Shown here piece after piece: positions 8,659-18,637 of a stretch of 53,098 nt of DNA (position 1 is the stretch's first letter; every line of letters starts with the position of its first letter). Position numbers and translations under genes: made by a program. The stretch comes from Ww85 sp963745765. GTDB taxonomy: Bacteria; Desulfobacterota; Desulfobulbia; Desulfobulbales; Desulfocapsaceae. The notes under the pieces were generated by a model. It worked only from the letters and a program-made list of their open reading frames with translations. It had not been told where the DNA came from and made no database searches. The stretch covers positions 1-53,098 of the forward strand of contig CAVUYQ010000012.1 of the NCBI GenBank assembly GCA_963745765.1, given 5' to 3'.

Positions 8659-11352
8659 ATGTGGCGCCACCTCTTTCGAAAAAAGATGAGTCAGTCCGTG
8701 AGCGGGGCGCAGGAAATTGATATCTGGCGGGTCAAGGCTCTCTTCAATAATTTCAGAAAAATTCTGCAGCTCAACACCCTGGTATTTGAACAGATCGCAG
8801 CAATGGACCGTGCTCTCGGGGGAGAATATATCTTCGACCAGAACTTTCTGGAAGAGTCTGTCCGTACCATTGCCAGTCATGTGCACCATGTTACCTACAA
8901 TCTCAATGCCCTGACCAACAATGGCTATATCCCGCTTTATGACCGGTACCAGGAGATCCGGATCATTCTCGATGATATCCTTGCCGGTAACACTAAAGTC
9001 CTCGCCTGTCCTCCGGTTCTCCCTCTTGATTCCCTGAGCTGGGAGCTTGAACCGCTGGTTGGCATTGATCTTGTCTGCTTAGCTGAGCTGCGTCACCATC
9101 CCGGGATTAAAGCACGTGACGGCCTGGTGATTTCAAGTGATGCCACCCGGGCCATACTGAATAACACAACCTACGCGGCCCCATCCGCAACAGAACTGTC
9201 CATCGATCTGGTGACAGAGAGTCTGCGCAGTTCCCTGCAGCTCATGCTGACGGGACAATTCAGACCGCTCCTTTCCATCTCTGCCACCCGTCTCGATGGG
9301 TTGCCGGGAGACCCCCGTGATCTCGGGAAGTTTTTGCTCAAAGAGGACGGTAGTGGCAGCCTGGTAGTGCTGGCGGAAGATTCCCTTCCCCTTGAACAGG
9401 CAACCGGCAGTCCCAGCCCGAGCTCACCATCACCGAAAGAAACTATCGGCCGCGACAGTGCAGACAGCGGCCTCGAAGATCTTTTTCTGAAAGGAATAAC
9501 CCGTATAATCACCATCGCTGCGGAGCGATGTCACACGCTTTACCCGGATACCGAGCCTCATTTTGCACTCTTTCTCCGACCCGCATCTAACGCTCTCATC
9601 CGGGGCTCCATCACAACCAGAGCCGTCAACAAGACGCCCACACCACTGCTGACGGTCACTTCATGGCTTCCCGGAAACAGACAGGAGATGGATATCCACC
9701 AGCTGCGGCGGATTTTCCCCTTTGATTTAGTTTCTTCAACGGTGACACCGAAAAGCATGGATCATCCCTTCCCTGATGGTCTGCAGGCCACCAGCACCGC
9801 GCCCGAATACCGACACTTCCGACGTGGTTCCGCCACCATCCTGCCCCGGGATATCCAGGCCCTGGCAGAAACGGCCATGACCCTGGAGAGGATCATGGGA
9901 GTCCCGGTGATCATGCATTGGGAATATCTGGAGAATGGCAAATTCGTGGTTACCAGGCTTTTTCCCTACCTGGAAAAACCTGCAAAGCCTACCGCCCTTG
10001 AACTCAAGCAGGAAATGAAGAATGCCACCATCCTTGGCGAAGGTGGCCAGGTTGTCCAGTCCGGTGTTGCTGCCGGTACCGTTTTCCATGTGACCCAGGA
10101 TACCAACCTCAACGATTTCCCCATCGGCGGTGTCGCGGTGGCGCCCATTGCCACCCCGCAGCTCACCCCCATTCTCCACCGGGCCTCAGCTGTGCTCACC
10201 GAACATGGCAACCCGATCGGCCACCTGGCTACGGTGGCCCGGGAGATCAGTCTGCCGACAGTGTTCGGCCTTCCCGGCATTCTTGAACAACTGCCCAACG
10301 GAACAGAGGTCACGGTGGATGCCGGTCAGGGCTGTGTCTATAAAGGAGTCCTCAACCATCTTCTGCAGCAGGGCAACAGTGAAAACAGCTTTTCTCCTAT
10401 CGATCCTGAATATCGGGTCCTGCGCAGGTTGTTGCGATTCATCTCTCCACTCAAGCTGGTCAACCCGGATGACCCTCATTTTTCTGCGCAGAACTGTCGT
10501 TCCTTTCATGACATTATTCATTTCTGCCATGAAATGGCCGTCGATGAGCTGGCCCATTTCCAGGAACGACGGCCGGGCCTGAGAGGCATTCGCACAACAC
10601 GGCTTCAACTGCCGGGGCAGATGAATATCAATCTGCTGGATATCGGTGGCGGTCTTCCGGATGGCCCGGTACAGCAATTGGGTCCCGCCGACATCCTTTC
10701 GGAGCCGTTCGCCATTTTCCTGGACGGGTTGCTGCATCCCCAGGCCGCAGGCGAGGATCTGCCAACACTGGGCATACGGGATATCATCTCTTCCATTCCC
10801 AGGACCTCACGACTCAGCAGCGTATCTCCTGAAATGTCCGGTGACAACCTGGCCATCCTCAGCCAGGAATACATGAATCTGAGTCTGCGGCTGGGCTACC
10901 ATTTCAGTGTCATTGATGCCCATCTTGCAAATGACCGGCTCCGCAACTATATCTACTTCCGGTTTGTCGGCGGGCTCGCCGACCAGACCAGACGTGCACG
11001 ACGGGCGCTGTTCATCAGCGACGTGCTGGGAGCAATGGACTTCAAGGTCTTCTGGAAAGGTGACCTCGTCGTCGGCCGGATGAAATTTGAAGAAAAGAAT
11101 GTCCTGCGCTCGGCCCTTTTTATCCTCGGTGCCCTGACCACCTATTCCCGACAACGGGATACCAGCCTCTACAGCGATGAGTTGGGCAGGGAGCTCTTTG
11201 ATCGATTTGCCGACACGTTTCTCCTGCCTTTCGGCAAGAATTCGGCGACTCACCGCAGCCTGCGCAACGCAGCGCAATCAAATCCAGCAGGCAGACTGAG
11301 AAAATCACCAGTTTTCATCCCTCCAACTCAGCAATCAGGAGAAGAGTCATGA
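8659..11352 (+). CDS. PEP-synthase-like protein with phosphohistidine domain, degenerate ATP-grasp
   Basis: An 897-residue relative of PEP synthase/pyruvate phosphate dikinase. The swivelling phosphohistidine domain is well preserved: GNPIGHLATVAREISLPTVFG puts the acceptor His at residue 522, followed by GTEVTVDAGQGCVYKG. The N-terminal half lines up with its neighbour but lacks the clear ATP-grasp motifs; there is no VRSS(A/G)xxED, and the usual LQSRP is replaced by VTRLFPYLE. The last 300 residues are not the PEP-binding barrel; they carry NCRSFHDIIHFCHEMAV and LLDIGGGLPDG, shared with the next protein. AGGAGAAG precedes the ATG. The stop overlaps the next start (ATGA), so the pair is co-translated. 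I infer a partner or acceptor subunit; the substrate is unknown. Confidence 0.8.
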   Translation: MWRHLFRKKMSQSVSGAQEIDIWRVKALFNNFRKILQLNTLVFEQIAAMDRALGGEYIFDQNFLEESVRTIASHVHHVTYNLNALTNNGYIPLYDRYQEIRIILDDILAGNTKVLACPPVLPLDSLSWELEPLVGIDLVCLAELRHHPGIKARDGLVISSDATRAILNNTTYAAPSATELSIDLVTESLRSSLQLMLTGQFRPLLSISATRLDGLPGDPRDLGKFLLKEDGSGSLVVLAEDSLPLEQATGSPSPSSPSPKETIGRDSADSGLEDLFLKGITRIITIAAERCHTLYPDTEPHFALFLRPASNALIRGSITTRAVNKTPTPLLTVTSWLPGNRQEMDIHQLRRIFPFDLVSSTVTPKSMDHPFPDGLQATSTAPEYRHFRRGSATILPRDIQALAETAMTLERIMGVPVIMHWEYLENGKFVVTRLFPYLEKPAKPTALELKQEMKNATILGEGGQVVQSGVAAGTVFHVTQDTNLNDFPIGGVAVAPIATPQLTPILHRASAVLTEHGNPIGHLATVAREISLPTVFGLPGILEQLPNGTEVTVDAGQGCVYKGVLNHLLQQGNSENSFSPIDPEYRVLRRLLRFISPLKLVNPDDPHFSAQNCRSFHDIIHFCHEMAVDELAHFQERRPGLRGIRTTRLQLPGQMNINLLDIGGGLPDGPVQQLGPADILSEPFAIFLDGLLHPQAAGEDLPTLGIRDIISSIPRTSRLSSVSPEMSGDNLAILSQEYMNLSLRLGYHFSVIDAHLANDRLRNYIYFRFVGGLADQTRRARRALFISDVLGAMDFKVFWKGDLVVGRMKFEEKNVLRSALFILGALTTYSRQRDTSLYSDELGRELFDRFADTFLLPFGKNSATHRSLRNAAQSNPAGRLRKSPVFIPPTQQSGEES

Positions 11353-14124
11353 AACTGGTCAATCCTCTGAAAAAAGTCATTGAAGCCTTCCAGAACCATA
11401 AGCAGCAGAAGGAAGCATTCGCCATCCATAACCTCAAGGCTCGTTATCATGCTTTCCGTATCTTTCTCGAAAATAACGGTATCGCCCTGGAACACATTGC
11501 CCATATTGACACCCAGCTGATCAGGGGAGAGACCGATGAGGTTCGCCGGCTGACAGAAGCACTTATCAGCACCACCGCCGAGCTGGTCGATGGCCTCAAC
11601 CTCCTGTCAAACGATGCACATGCTTCCCTCTACCGATTTCATGGTCAACTGGCGGAAAAGGCCCTCGCTCAACTCGACACCTTGCGGGATATAAGACGGG
11701 AGGGTTACTGTATTCCTCTGGACACCCTGCGCAGAGACGCGGCAGGAACTGCTGGAATCAAAGCTGCCAACCTGGCCCGACTGCGACGTCTGACTTTGCC
11801 GGTGCCCGATGGCTTTGTCTGTACAACTGCCGGGACCAAGCGTTTCCTCTACATGGATAAACTTGCCGCGGATATCCGCAGATTGCTGCGGGACCTGGAA
11901 CGTGGCCAGAGCGATTTCAACCTTGCCGCAGACAAAATCACCAGAAGGATTCTCGATGCGCCGCTTCCGGACGATCTGGCCCGGGATCTGGAGAAAAACT
12001 ACCAACTCCTCGAAGAAAGGACAGGAGGAGCAGCGAAGGGAAACCTTTCCTCTTGCCATCTCCGTACGCAGCAGCGGGGTGTCCGAGGATGGGGTGAAAC
12101 ACTCTTTTGCCGGACAATATACCTCGATCCTCAACGTCATTGGCCGGCAATCACTCCTGGTAGCCTACAAGGAGGTTATCGCCAGCGGCTTCAGCGCCAG
12201 AGCCATCTCTTATCGATTTAATGCGGGACTTCCCCCGCTTGATTTTGACCTTGCCGTTCTCTGCCAGGTTATGGTGGATGTCGACTGTGCCGGAGTCCTT
12301 TTCACCGTTGACCCATCGGAACCGGAAAACGGCAGGATGCTGATCAGCTGTGTGCCGGGACTTGGCACCCAGGCGGTAGGAGGCTCATCACCGGCGGATC
12401 TTTATCGTCCGCACCGCTCGGTTCTGCCCAACGAAACAGATTCCATTCCAGAAGCGGGGAAGACGAAAATCCGCGACATCAGCAGTATCGAAGCGGAGAT
12501 CATGGACCAGGCCGAGATAGGAGAAAAAACCGTCCGGGAGGTGGCAAAAAAAGGGGGTGGCGTCAAACTGGAACAACTTTCTGCCGCCGAAGCAGGTCAA
12601 CCACTGCTGGAAGTGGCTACCATCTATGAACTGATGCGCTATGGACAACTCCTGGAAAATATCTGGGGCATGGCCCAGGATATTGAATGGGCATTTTCAC
12701 GTACCTCCGGATTATCGCTTCTCCAGTCAAGACCGCTCAGGCTCGCTTCGAAGGGCCGTCGTAATCCATCCCACGATACGGCGAATCGCCTGCTCTCCGG
12801 CACCTGTGCTTCCTCCGGCAAGGTCATTGGCTGTGTGCGCCTCGCCCTCTCCCTGGCGGACCTCATGGCCCTCGGCAAGGATGAGAATAATGTCCTTAAC
12901 CAACAGCCGACCGTCCTCGTTCTTTCCCAGAGCATCGTCGATGCCTCCCATCTCTTTGCCCAATGCTTTGGTGCCATCGTCGATATAGGTAATCCGACGG
13001 ACCATCTCTCCTGTGTGGCAAGAGAACTGGGAATCCCCATGCTCACCGGTACCCGTCATGCCTCCACAACGCTTGTCAATGACCAGTGGATCATTCTCGA
13101 CGCCGACGACGGGACCGTGCGGGAGGCTCCGGAATCGGTGCGCGAGGCTGCCATCGAGGCCTTCAAAAAGCTCGGGAAGAGGAGGAAGGGCAAAACCAAC
13201 GATCTGTTGACCAGCCTGCGGGCGGAGACTATTTCTCCGGAACGCGAAGCTTTGCGTAAACTGATTGTTCCTCTCAATCTGACAGATGCCTACGGTTCGA
13301 CCTTTTCCCTGCTTGAATGCCGATCACTGCACGACATCATACGCTATTCCCATGAAATGGCAGTGATGGCGATGTTCGATACCGGTGACATGGTTATGGA
13401 TTTCGCGGGCAGCCTGCTGCGCCCCCTTAACATTGGCGTACCGTTATCATTTCTGGTTATCGACCTCGGCGGCGGTCTGTGCAGGACAGAAGAGAGTTTC
13501 CTCAGAAAGCAACTGGCCTTTCACAAGCCCCTGGGAAGAGAAGATGTCCTCTCCATTCCCCTTGCAGCACTCTGCGACGGACTCATGACTCCCGGTCTGA
13601 GCTGGCATTCCGCTCCCGATGATGCGGCAATGGGCAATATCATGTCTCAGACCATGCTGAACGGCCGGGGACGCAGGCCGGCCGGATCCTTTAATTACGC
13701 CCTGGTGGCGCGGGACTATATCAATCTCAATGCCCGGGTCGAATTCCATTTTGCCATGCTGGATGCGATCTGCGGTCGGGATACCCATGCCAATTATATC
13801 CGCTTCCGTTTCAAGGGCGGTGGGGCAGGCCGGGAACGGGGCCACCGTCGTGCCCTTTTTCTCCAGCACGTCCTGGAAAAAAACGGGTTTTACACGACGG
13901 TGATTGAAGACCTCATCACGGCCACCTTGACCGGGGCATCGAAGGAAATCGTCCATGAGCGGCTAATAATGATCGGACGGTTACTTGGATTCAGCCGATT
14001 CCTTGACGGGGTAATGAGCGATGACACCACCCCGATTTCCATGGCAGAAGAGTTTCTGGCCGGCAATTTCAGTACAAGAGATAACGAAGGCTTCTCAGGC
14101 GTGGAAGAATCGGAGCGCGGGTAA
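11349..14124 (+). pseudogene. PEP-synthase-like protein with intact ATP-grasp motifs, one frameshift
   Basis: Paralogue of the preceding gene, about 925 residues if repaired. The first part ends in the wrong frame near 12036-12045 (a GGG-AAA stretch); the second frame continues with LAISVRSSGVSEDG and SFAGQYTSILNV, the canonical nucleotide-binding motifs of PEP synthase. Before the break KAANLARLRRLTLPVPDGF also matches the family, and later DIEWAF and LLQSRPLRL close the ATP-grasp. The phosphohistidine site is GNPTDHLSCVARELGIPML (His codon 13003). The C-terminal region again has ECRSLHDIIRYSHEMAV and LVIDLGGGL and lacks a PEP-barrel signature. This is therefore the likely catalytic member of the pair. 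Its 3' end overlaps the convergent phosphatase gene by 30 bases. The frameshift may be a sequence error. Confidence 0.8.
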
Positions 14125-14781
14125 TTCCACGGCGGTCAGCATATTGCCGTATACAGCACCCGTATCGATACAGATGCGGTCGGCCAGAACCAGCGGTGAG
14201 GCAAAGGGAATATGTCCGAAAACAATAACGGTATCGATGGCAGTTGTCTGATCCTTGGCGAGACGCCTGCTGGAGAGCAACCCTGTCTCCATGACGTAGT
14301 TTTGCATTCTGCCCTCCGACTCCTTCATTGGGCAGCGAAGCGTCTGCTCGTTAATATCGGCGTGAATAAAGAGATAGTCATCCTGAAGATGGAAAAATTT
14401 CAGCGTATGCAGAAATTCCCGGTGCTCCGGCGGGAAACAACCAAGCCCAATGAGTGAATTAACCCTGGAGGCATAGCTTTCAACGGTTGCCTCGACCCCC
14501 ATATCCCGAAGCGCCCGCAGGGAGTCCACATGCCCGGTAGCACTGTATTCAAGCAGTTCCTGTTCGTGGTTTCCCTTGAGAAAATGGATATCCGCACAGC
14601 TCTCTTTCAACTCGACCAGAATATCGAGTACACCTTTTGCGTCCGGTCCACGGTTGATATAGTCCCCGAGAAAGACCAGCGTATCCCGCTGTCGGTCGTA
14701 GGGAATGCGATCAAGCAATGTGGCAAGCTGCCGGGCGCAGCCATGAATATCGCCTATGGCGAAGATTTTACGCTGGGACAC
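14095..14781 (-). CDS. PPP-family metallophosphatase (Ser/Thr phosphatase / ApaH-like)
   Basis: About 228 residues with all three metallophosphoesterase signatures: GDIHG, GDYINRGPD and GNHE, then HADI (third-ligand His) and GHIPF near the C-terminus. This is the bacterial PrpA/ApaH-like branch, acting on phosphoproteins or dinucleoside polyphosphates. I place the start at GTG 14781 because AGAGAGG lies just upstream; an upstream TTG at 14799 is possible. It is convergent with and overlaps the PEP-synthase-like gene. A phosphatase beside a phosphohistidine kinase-like pair invites a regulatory link, but that is inference. Confidence 0.88.
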   Translation of the reverse strand: MSQRKIFAIGDIHGCARQLATLLDRIPYDRQRDTLVFLGDYINRGPDAKGVLDILVELKESCADIHFLKGNHEQELLEYSATGHVDSLRALRDMGVEATVESYASRVNSLIGLGCFPPEHREFLHTLKFFHLQDDYLFIHADINEQTLRCPMKESEGRMQNYVMETGLLSSRRLAKDQTTAIDTVIVFGHIPFASPLVLADRICIDTGAVYGNMLTAVELPALRFFHA

Positions 14782-15003
14782 ACACCTCTCTCCGGACAAT
14801 CAGTTTCTTGTGATTCACGTGTTCCAGGACAACCATCCGCCATGAAGCCATCCTTTATCCTGCCACAGAACCTTTTCCGCCACAAGCGCAGAATTCCAGG
14901 ACAGCATCCGGCAATGCAGGCGGTCATTCCGGCCTGGCCCGGATATTTTGGAATCAGAATTGCGTTATTCCTCTGCAAGGATGAAGGGACTAGGCGCTCT
15001 GCC
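14782..15003. other. Spacer between sulP and phosphatase
   Basis: About 220 bases on the minus strand between the SulP stop and the phosphatase start. No gene or clear terminator was recognised. Confidence 0.3.
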
Positions 15004-16803
15004 CTATGCCGGGGAAGCATCCGATGAGAAAACAGGTAGTTTGCTGCACTCTTTAAAAAGATGATTCTTGCAGTTCCGACAAATCATCTCGTCCGCTTCC
15101 GGAATAATTTTTGCGATAGCATCCTTCTGGCTGGCAAAGATATGCTCTTTGCCGATAATATCGAGGTATCCTCCACGCTCTAAAACACTATATGCCTGGG
15201 GCTGAAATTCACAGAGATACAGCCCTCCCCGTTGAGCACGACGGCGTCGTGCTTCCTGGGCAAGCAATTCCGCACCGGCAACATCGATAAAGTTAATCCC
15301 GCAGCCGAGAATCAGCACGTTGCGTTTTCGCATCAGACTCTTGTCGATATTGTACAGGTAATCGCTGACATGATTGACCGCACCGAAAAACAGCGGACCT
15401 TCAATACGGATAACCTTCAGATACTGGCATTCGAGACTCCGTTTCTATGAGTAACGGGCCCGCAGTATCGGTATTCGGCACGAGGTTGGCAATGCGCGGA
15501 TGCGCGGTACGGTTCAGGTAGAGCACCAGAGACAGCAATACTCCAGCATAAATGGCAAATTCCAGGTCCAAAAACAGCGTGGCAAGGAAGGTGACCAGCA
15601 GCACGGCCGTTTCCTCTTTGCTGGTTCTTATTATTGTCTGAATATGGCCTACGTCAATCAGGTGATAGGCCACCATCAGGATGATTCCGCCCATGGCGGC
15701 AATGGGCAGATAGGCTGTAAGGGGTGCCACCAGCAACAGGATGCAGGGCCAGCAACATCGCTGCAAAAACAGCAGAAAGAGGGGTAATGGCACCTGCCTG
15801 GTAGTTGAGACCGGATCGCGTAAAAGATCCCGAACCGGCATAGCTGGAAAAAAAGCTGCCGATAATATTGGACAGACCCTGCCCGATAAATTCCTGGTTG
15901 CCATCAATCGGCTGGTGAGATTTGGCAGCAATGGATCTGCCTATGGACAACGCCTCGATAAGGCCGAGAAGAGCCACAGCCAGGGCCTTGGGTGCCAGTT
16001 CACGGACAGTCTCAAAAGAAAAATCCGGCATCGACAGCGGCGGTAACCTGGCCGGCATCTGTCCGACGAGGCTGATGCCGTGCTGACTGCCATTGATAAC
16101 AAGGCAGAGCACGCTGCCGATGATCATGGCAAAGAGCATTCCCGGCCAGCGTGGTATTTTGGCTCGAAAAAAAACCGCAGACAGCAGCGTGACCATGGCC
16201 ACAGCAAACACATAGAGATTGACCTGATCCAGCATGCCGAGAATCTTTAACCAGACCTCAAGAAAGTCATGACTGCCGGGCAATGTAAGACCAAGTACAT
16301 GCTTCAACTGACTCGTGGCGATGAGGATCGCCGCCCCTGAGGTGAAACCGACAACGACGGAATGCGAGACGAAATTGACCAGCGTCCCCAGTCTGGCCAA
16401 GCCAAATACCAGCTGATACACCCCGGCCATGAGGGTCAAGGTCAAAACAAGCCGGATATATTCTGCAGAACCCGGTTCAGCGAAGGGACTGACCGAACTG
16501 AACACAACGATGGAAATAGCCGTTGTCGGACCGGATATCAAATGCAGGGAAGAGCCAAAAAGCGCTGCCACAATGGGGGTAACTATGGCCGTGTAGAGTC
16601 CGTATTCCGGAGGAAGCCCGGCAATCATGGCAAAGGCCACACCTTGAGGAAGGACGATGACCGCCCCGGTCAATCCGGCCAGAAGATCAGCCTTTAAGGT
16701 GTCCCAACCGATAAAATTCCACCAGCGCAGAAACGGAAACAGCCTGCGCCACCGGGATCTGGTTCCGGCTGGCTGAAGTTTTCAAATTATACCTGTTTGT
16801 CAT
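15004..16803 (-). pseudogene. SulP-family anion transporter with STAS domain, three frameshifts
   Basis: Sulfate/bicarbonate-type permease, about 600 residues if repaired. The start is ATG 16803 (MTNRYNLKTS...), with a weak AAGAGA site. The frame changes near 16735-16755, after which FLRWWNFIGWDTLKADLLAGLTG and the first signature VLPQGVAFAMIAGLPPEYGLY follow. A second shift near 15742 separates AAMLLAL from ILLLVAPLTAYLPIAAMGG. A third near 15425-15437 separates the last membrane helix region from the STAS domain (YLKVIRIEGPLFFGAVNHV, then NVLILGCGINFIDVAGAELL). The C-terminus ends in an unusual Cys cluster (CRNCKNHLFKEC). No frame carries the protein intact as given. Substrate is not predictable. 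It lies 37 bases after the kinase-BON gene and is probably co-transcribed with it. Confidence 0.85.
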
Positions 16804-16840
16804 GTTCTCTTATGCCTCTTGCCAACTCTTTGTATTATCT

Positions 16841-17647
16841 TCAATCTTCAACCATAAAGGGAACAATGTTAACCTGAATATGTTTCACCCCGTCAACTTT
16901 TTCCGCCAGACGTTTGACCTTTTCGATGATGTTTTTTTCATCGGCCAGCGATCCACGAACATTGATAAACACCTCTCCATTACCGGAATCGACGACGACC
17001 TTTGGAAAGACCTTCACCAGGGAGGCTTCGACCTGGGCGGAGAGGGCTTCATCGGCAAGCATGCGGAGACTCTCGGGGGTACTTTTGAAACAGGGTTGTT
17101 CCACGGCATGAAGAATAATGGAAACGGCCTGATCAACGCTCATGTTGCCGATATGCAGTATCATATCATAGAGCTGAGCATTCCAGGAATCCTGGCCAAA
17201 AATCTGCAGCCCCCATCTTCTCCGTTCCTCATCATCGTTTACCAGCATCATGCGGGCTTCGTCAGCCGGGATATTTTCGCGTATCATTTCCTCACGGACA
17301 CGATCCTCAAGGTTGGCACTGATTCTGACCTTGAGAACATGGGGAAACTGTTGCAGAAAGAAATGACTGCCCAAGCCATGAAAAACAACATTATCCCGCT
17401 GCAGATGGGTAAGGAGAGATGCCCGAAAAAAGGCGATGAATCTCTCTTTGCCGGAGGTAAACCGGTCCAGAATGGTTGGCGCATCATGAATGGCTCGAAC
17501 AAGTTTCAGTTCAGGAATATTAAATTGTTCTGATGCTTCAAGAATGATTTCCCGCGATATACACTCATAATTGAGTGCCCGGGCCAGCTTTTCGGCAACT
17601 TCCTTACCTCGACTGTAAGAACCTCGTGATATGGTAATAATTGACAT
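16841..17647 (-). CDS. Cytidylate-kinase-like protein with C-terminal BON domain
   Basis: A 268-residue protein. Residues 1-195 form a P-loop kinase of the cytidylate-kinase-like family: MSIITISRGSYSRGKEVAEKLA (loop G-x-x-S-x-G-K), NYECISREIILEASEQF, then VFHGLGSHFFLQQFPHVLKVRI and the arginine-rich lid region DDEERRRWGLQIFG. Residues 205-268 resemble a BON domain (INVRGSLADEKNIIEKVKRLAEKVDGVKHIQV), normally a lipid- or ligand-binding module. True nucleotide phosphorylation is uncertain, since this family differs from Cmk. It precedes the SulP gene on the same strand, suggesting a shared transcript. Confidence 0.8.
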   Translation of the reverse strand: MSIITISRGSYSRGKEVAEKLARALNYECISREIILEASEQFNIPELKLVRAIHDAPTILDRFTSGKERFIAFFRASLLTHLQRDNVVFHGLGSHFFLQQFPHVLKVRISANLEDRVREEMIRENIPADEARMMLVNDDEERRRWGLQIFGQDSWNAQLYDMILHIGNMSVDQAVSIILHAVEQPCFKSTPESLRMLADEALSAQVEASLVKVFPKVVVDSGNGEVFINVRGSLADEKNIIEKVKRLAEKVDGVKHIQVNIVPFMVED

Positions 17648-18317
17648 GGTAGGTATCTCCGCATTCCATTACAATCGATTTCCCGAGAGAAATACCAGCA
17701 ACGGTGAATTCCCTTCTTCATGGACGCTTTCTGCAAATATATCGAATATCCGAAGAGTGATTCAATGTCAAACCTCCTCTCCATTTCTTTGTAAGGAAAT
17801 GCCGCTGAGGGAGGAGGATGATGGTATCTCCTGTAATACAATGTAATCAACCTTGAATATTACAAGTATTGATTGACTCGCGCAACTATGTAAGAATTTA
17901 ATGATATTCTTTAGCTGTTTTTATTGCAAGACATTCCTCGCAGCTCCGCTGGCTTCCAGGTATCAGTCAATGGAAAAACGGCCAGGGAAAACGAATATCC
18001 CCTTTTCAGCCCGCTCGGTGACAATTTCGGGGACAGTATACTGAATTGTTGTTGCAATGATCTTGGCAGGAGATCTATTCCTAAAGGAAGAGGAGGTAAC
18101 CGTCTCTCAAGGTATGCCCCTTGCTCTCACTGTAACCAGGCCATCCCTTTGCCGGAAGGCTGCAAGCAGTTACTCAACAAGCTTACGCTGCCGGCTGGCA
18201 GACTATCTCGCAAACAGGGTGCTATTAATTACCCTTTCAGCGACTGAACTTGCCCCTCGAACAAACAGCAATTTTCCACCTATACCATCAAACAAACATC
18301 GAGCCCCATGTTCATAA

Positions 18318-18365
18318 GGGTGCCTTGAATAATTGCCTTTTCCCCCGATCACTTGGTTATGCTCG
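18318..18365. repeat. Dispersed repeat, copy 1 (partner near 51.8 kb)
   Basis: This tract aligns with 51798-51846 with about three quarters identity, sharing CCTTGAATAAT, then CTTTTC-CCCGATC and a TATGCTC end. In the second copy it begins inside the last codons of an EamA-type transporter remnant and continues past its stop. It therefore looks like a shared downstream sequence of two related insertions. Confidence 0.5.
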
Positions 18366-18540
18366 AAATTTTCTCTTCTAATTATCAATTATAGGCACCT
18401 CAATGGCACTTCTTTCAGAAGGCCTATCGGTAAAATTTCTTGCACGCCTTGATCTCGATCGAATAATCAAATTATTCAAGTTGGTCATATATAGTTACCG
18501 TTCATTCTGACAAACTGTTGAAGGTAAATTTGTTCTTGCG

Positions 18541-18587
18541 GAGCTCGGGTCTATTACCCCGCCGCTTGCGGCGTGATAGTTTATTTC
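18541..18587. repeat. REP-like palindrome, copy 1
   Basis: GAGCTCGG, then CTATTA, then the palindrome CCCCGCCGC-TT-GCGGCG. It matches the element at 35801-35847 in order and spacing, including a following (T)TATTTC. Both copies are intergenic. Confidence 0.6.
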
Positions 18588-18615
18588 CGCCGCTGATGAA
18601 TTGGAATAAAGTGTG

Positions 18616-18637
18616 CCAACCGTAATATTAAGGTTGG
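18616..18637. promoter_or_regulatory. 22-bp near-perfect palindrome upstream of the peptide transporter
   Basis: CCAACC (18616-18621) and GGTTGG (18632-18637) flank a central TAATATTA, with one mismatched pair. The size and symmetry fit a dimeric repressor or activator site. It lies about 330 bases before the binding-protein gene, so a link to that operon is only a suggestion. Confidence 0.4.

Noticed and set aside
17924..18317. ORFs of 107 and 86 codons in the gap before the peptide transporter
   Set aside because: Overlapping frames with biased composition, no domain and no start signals; the region is repeat-rich.
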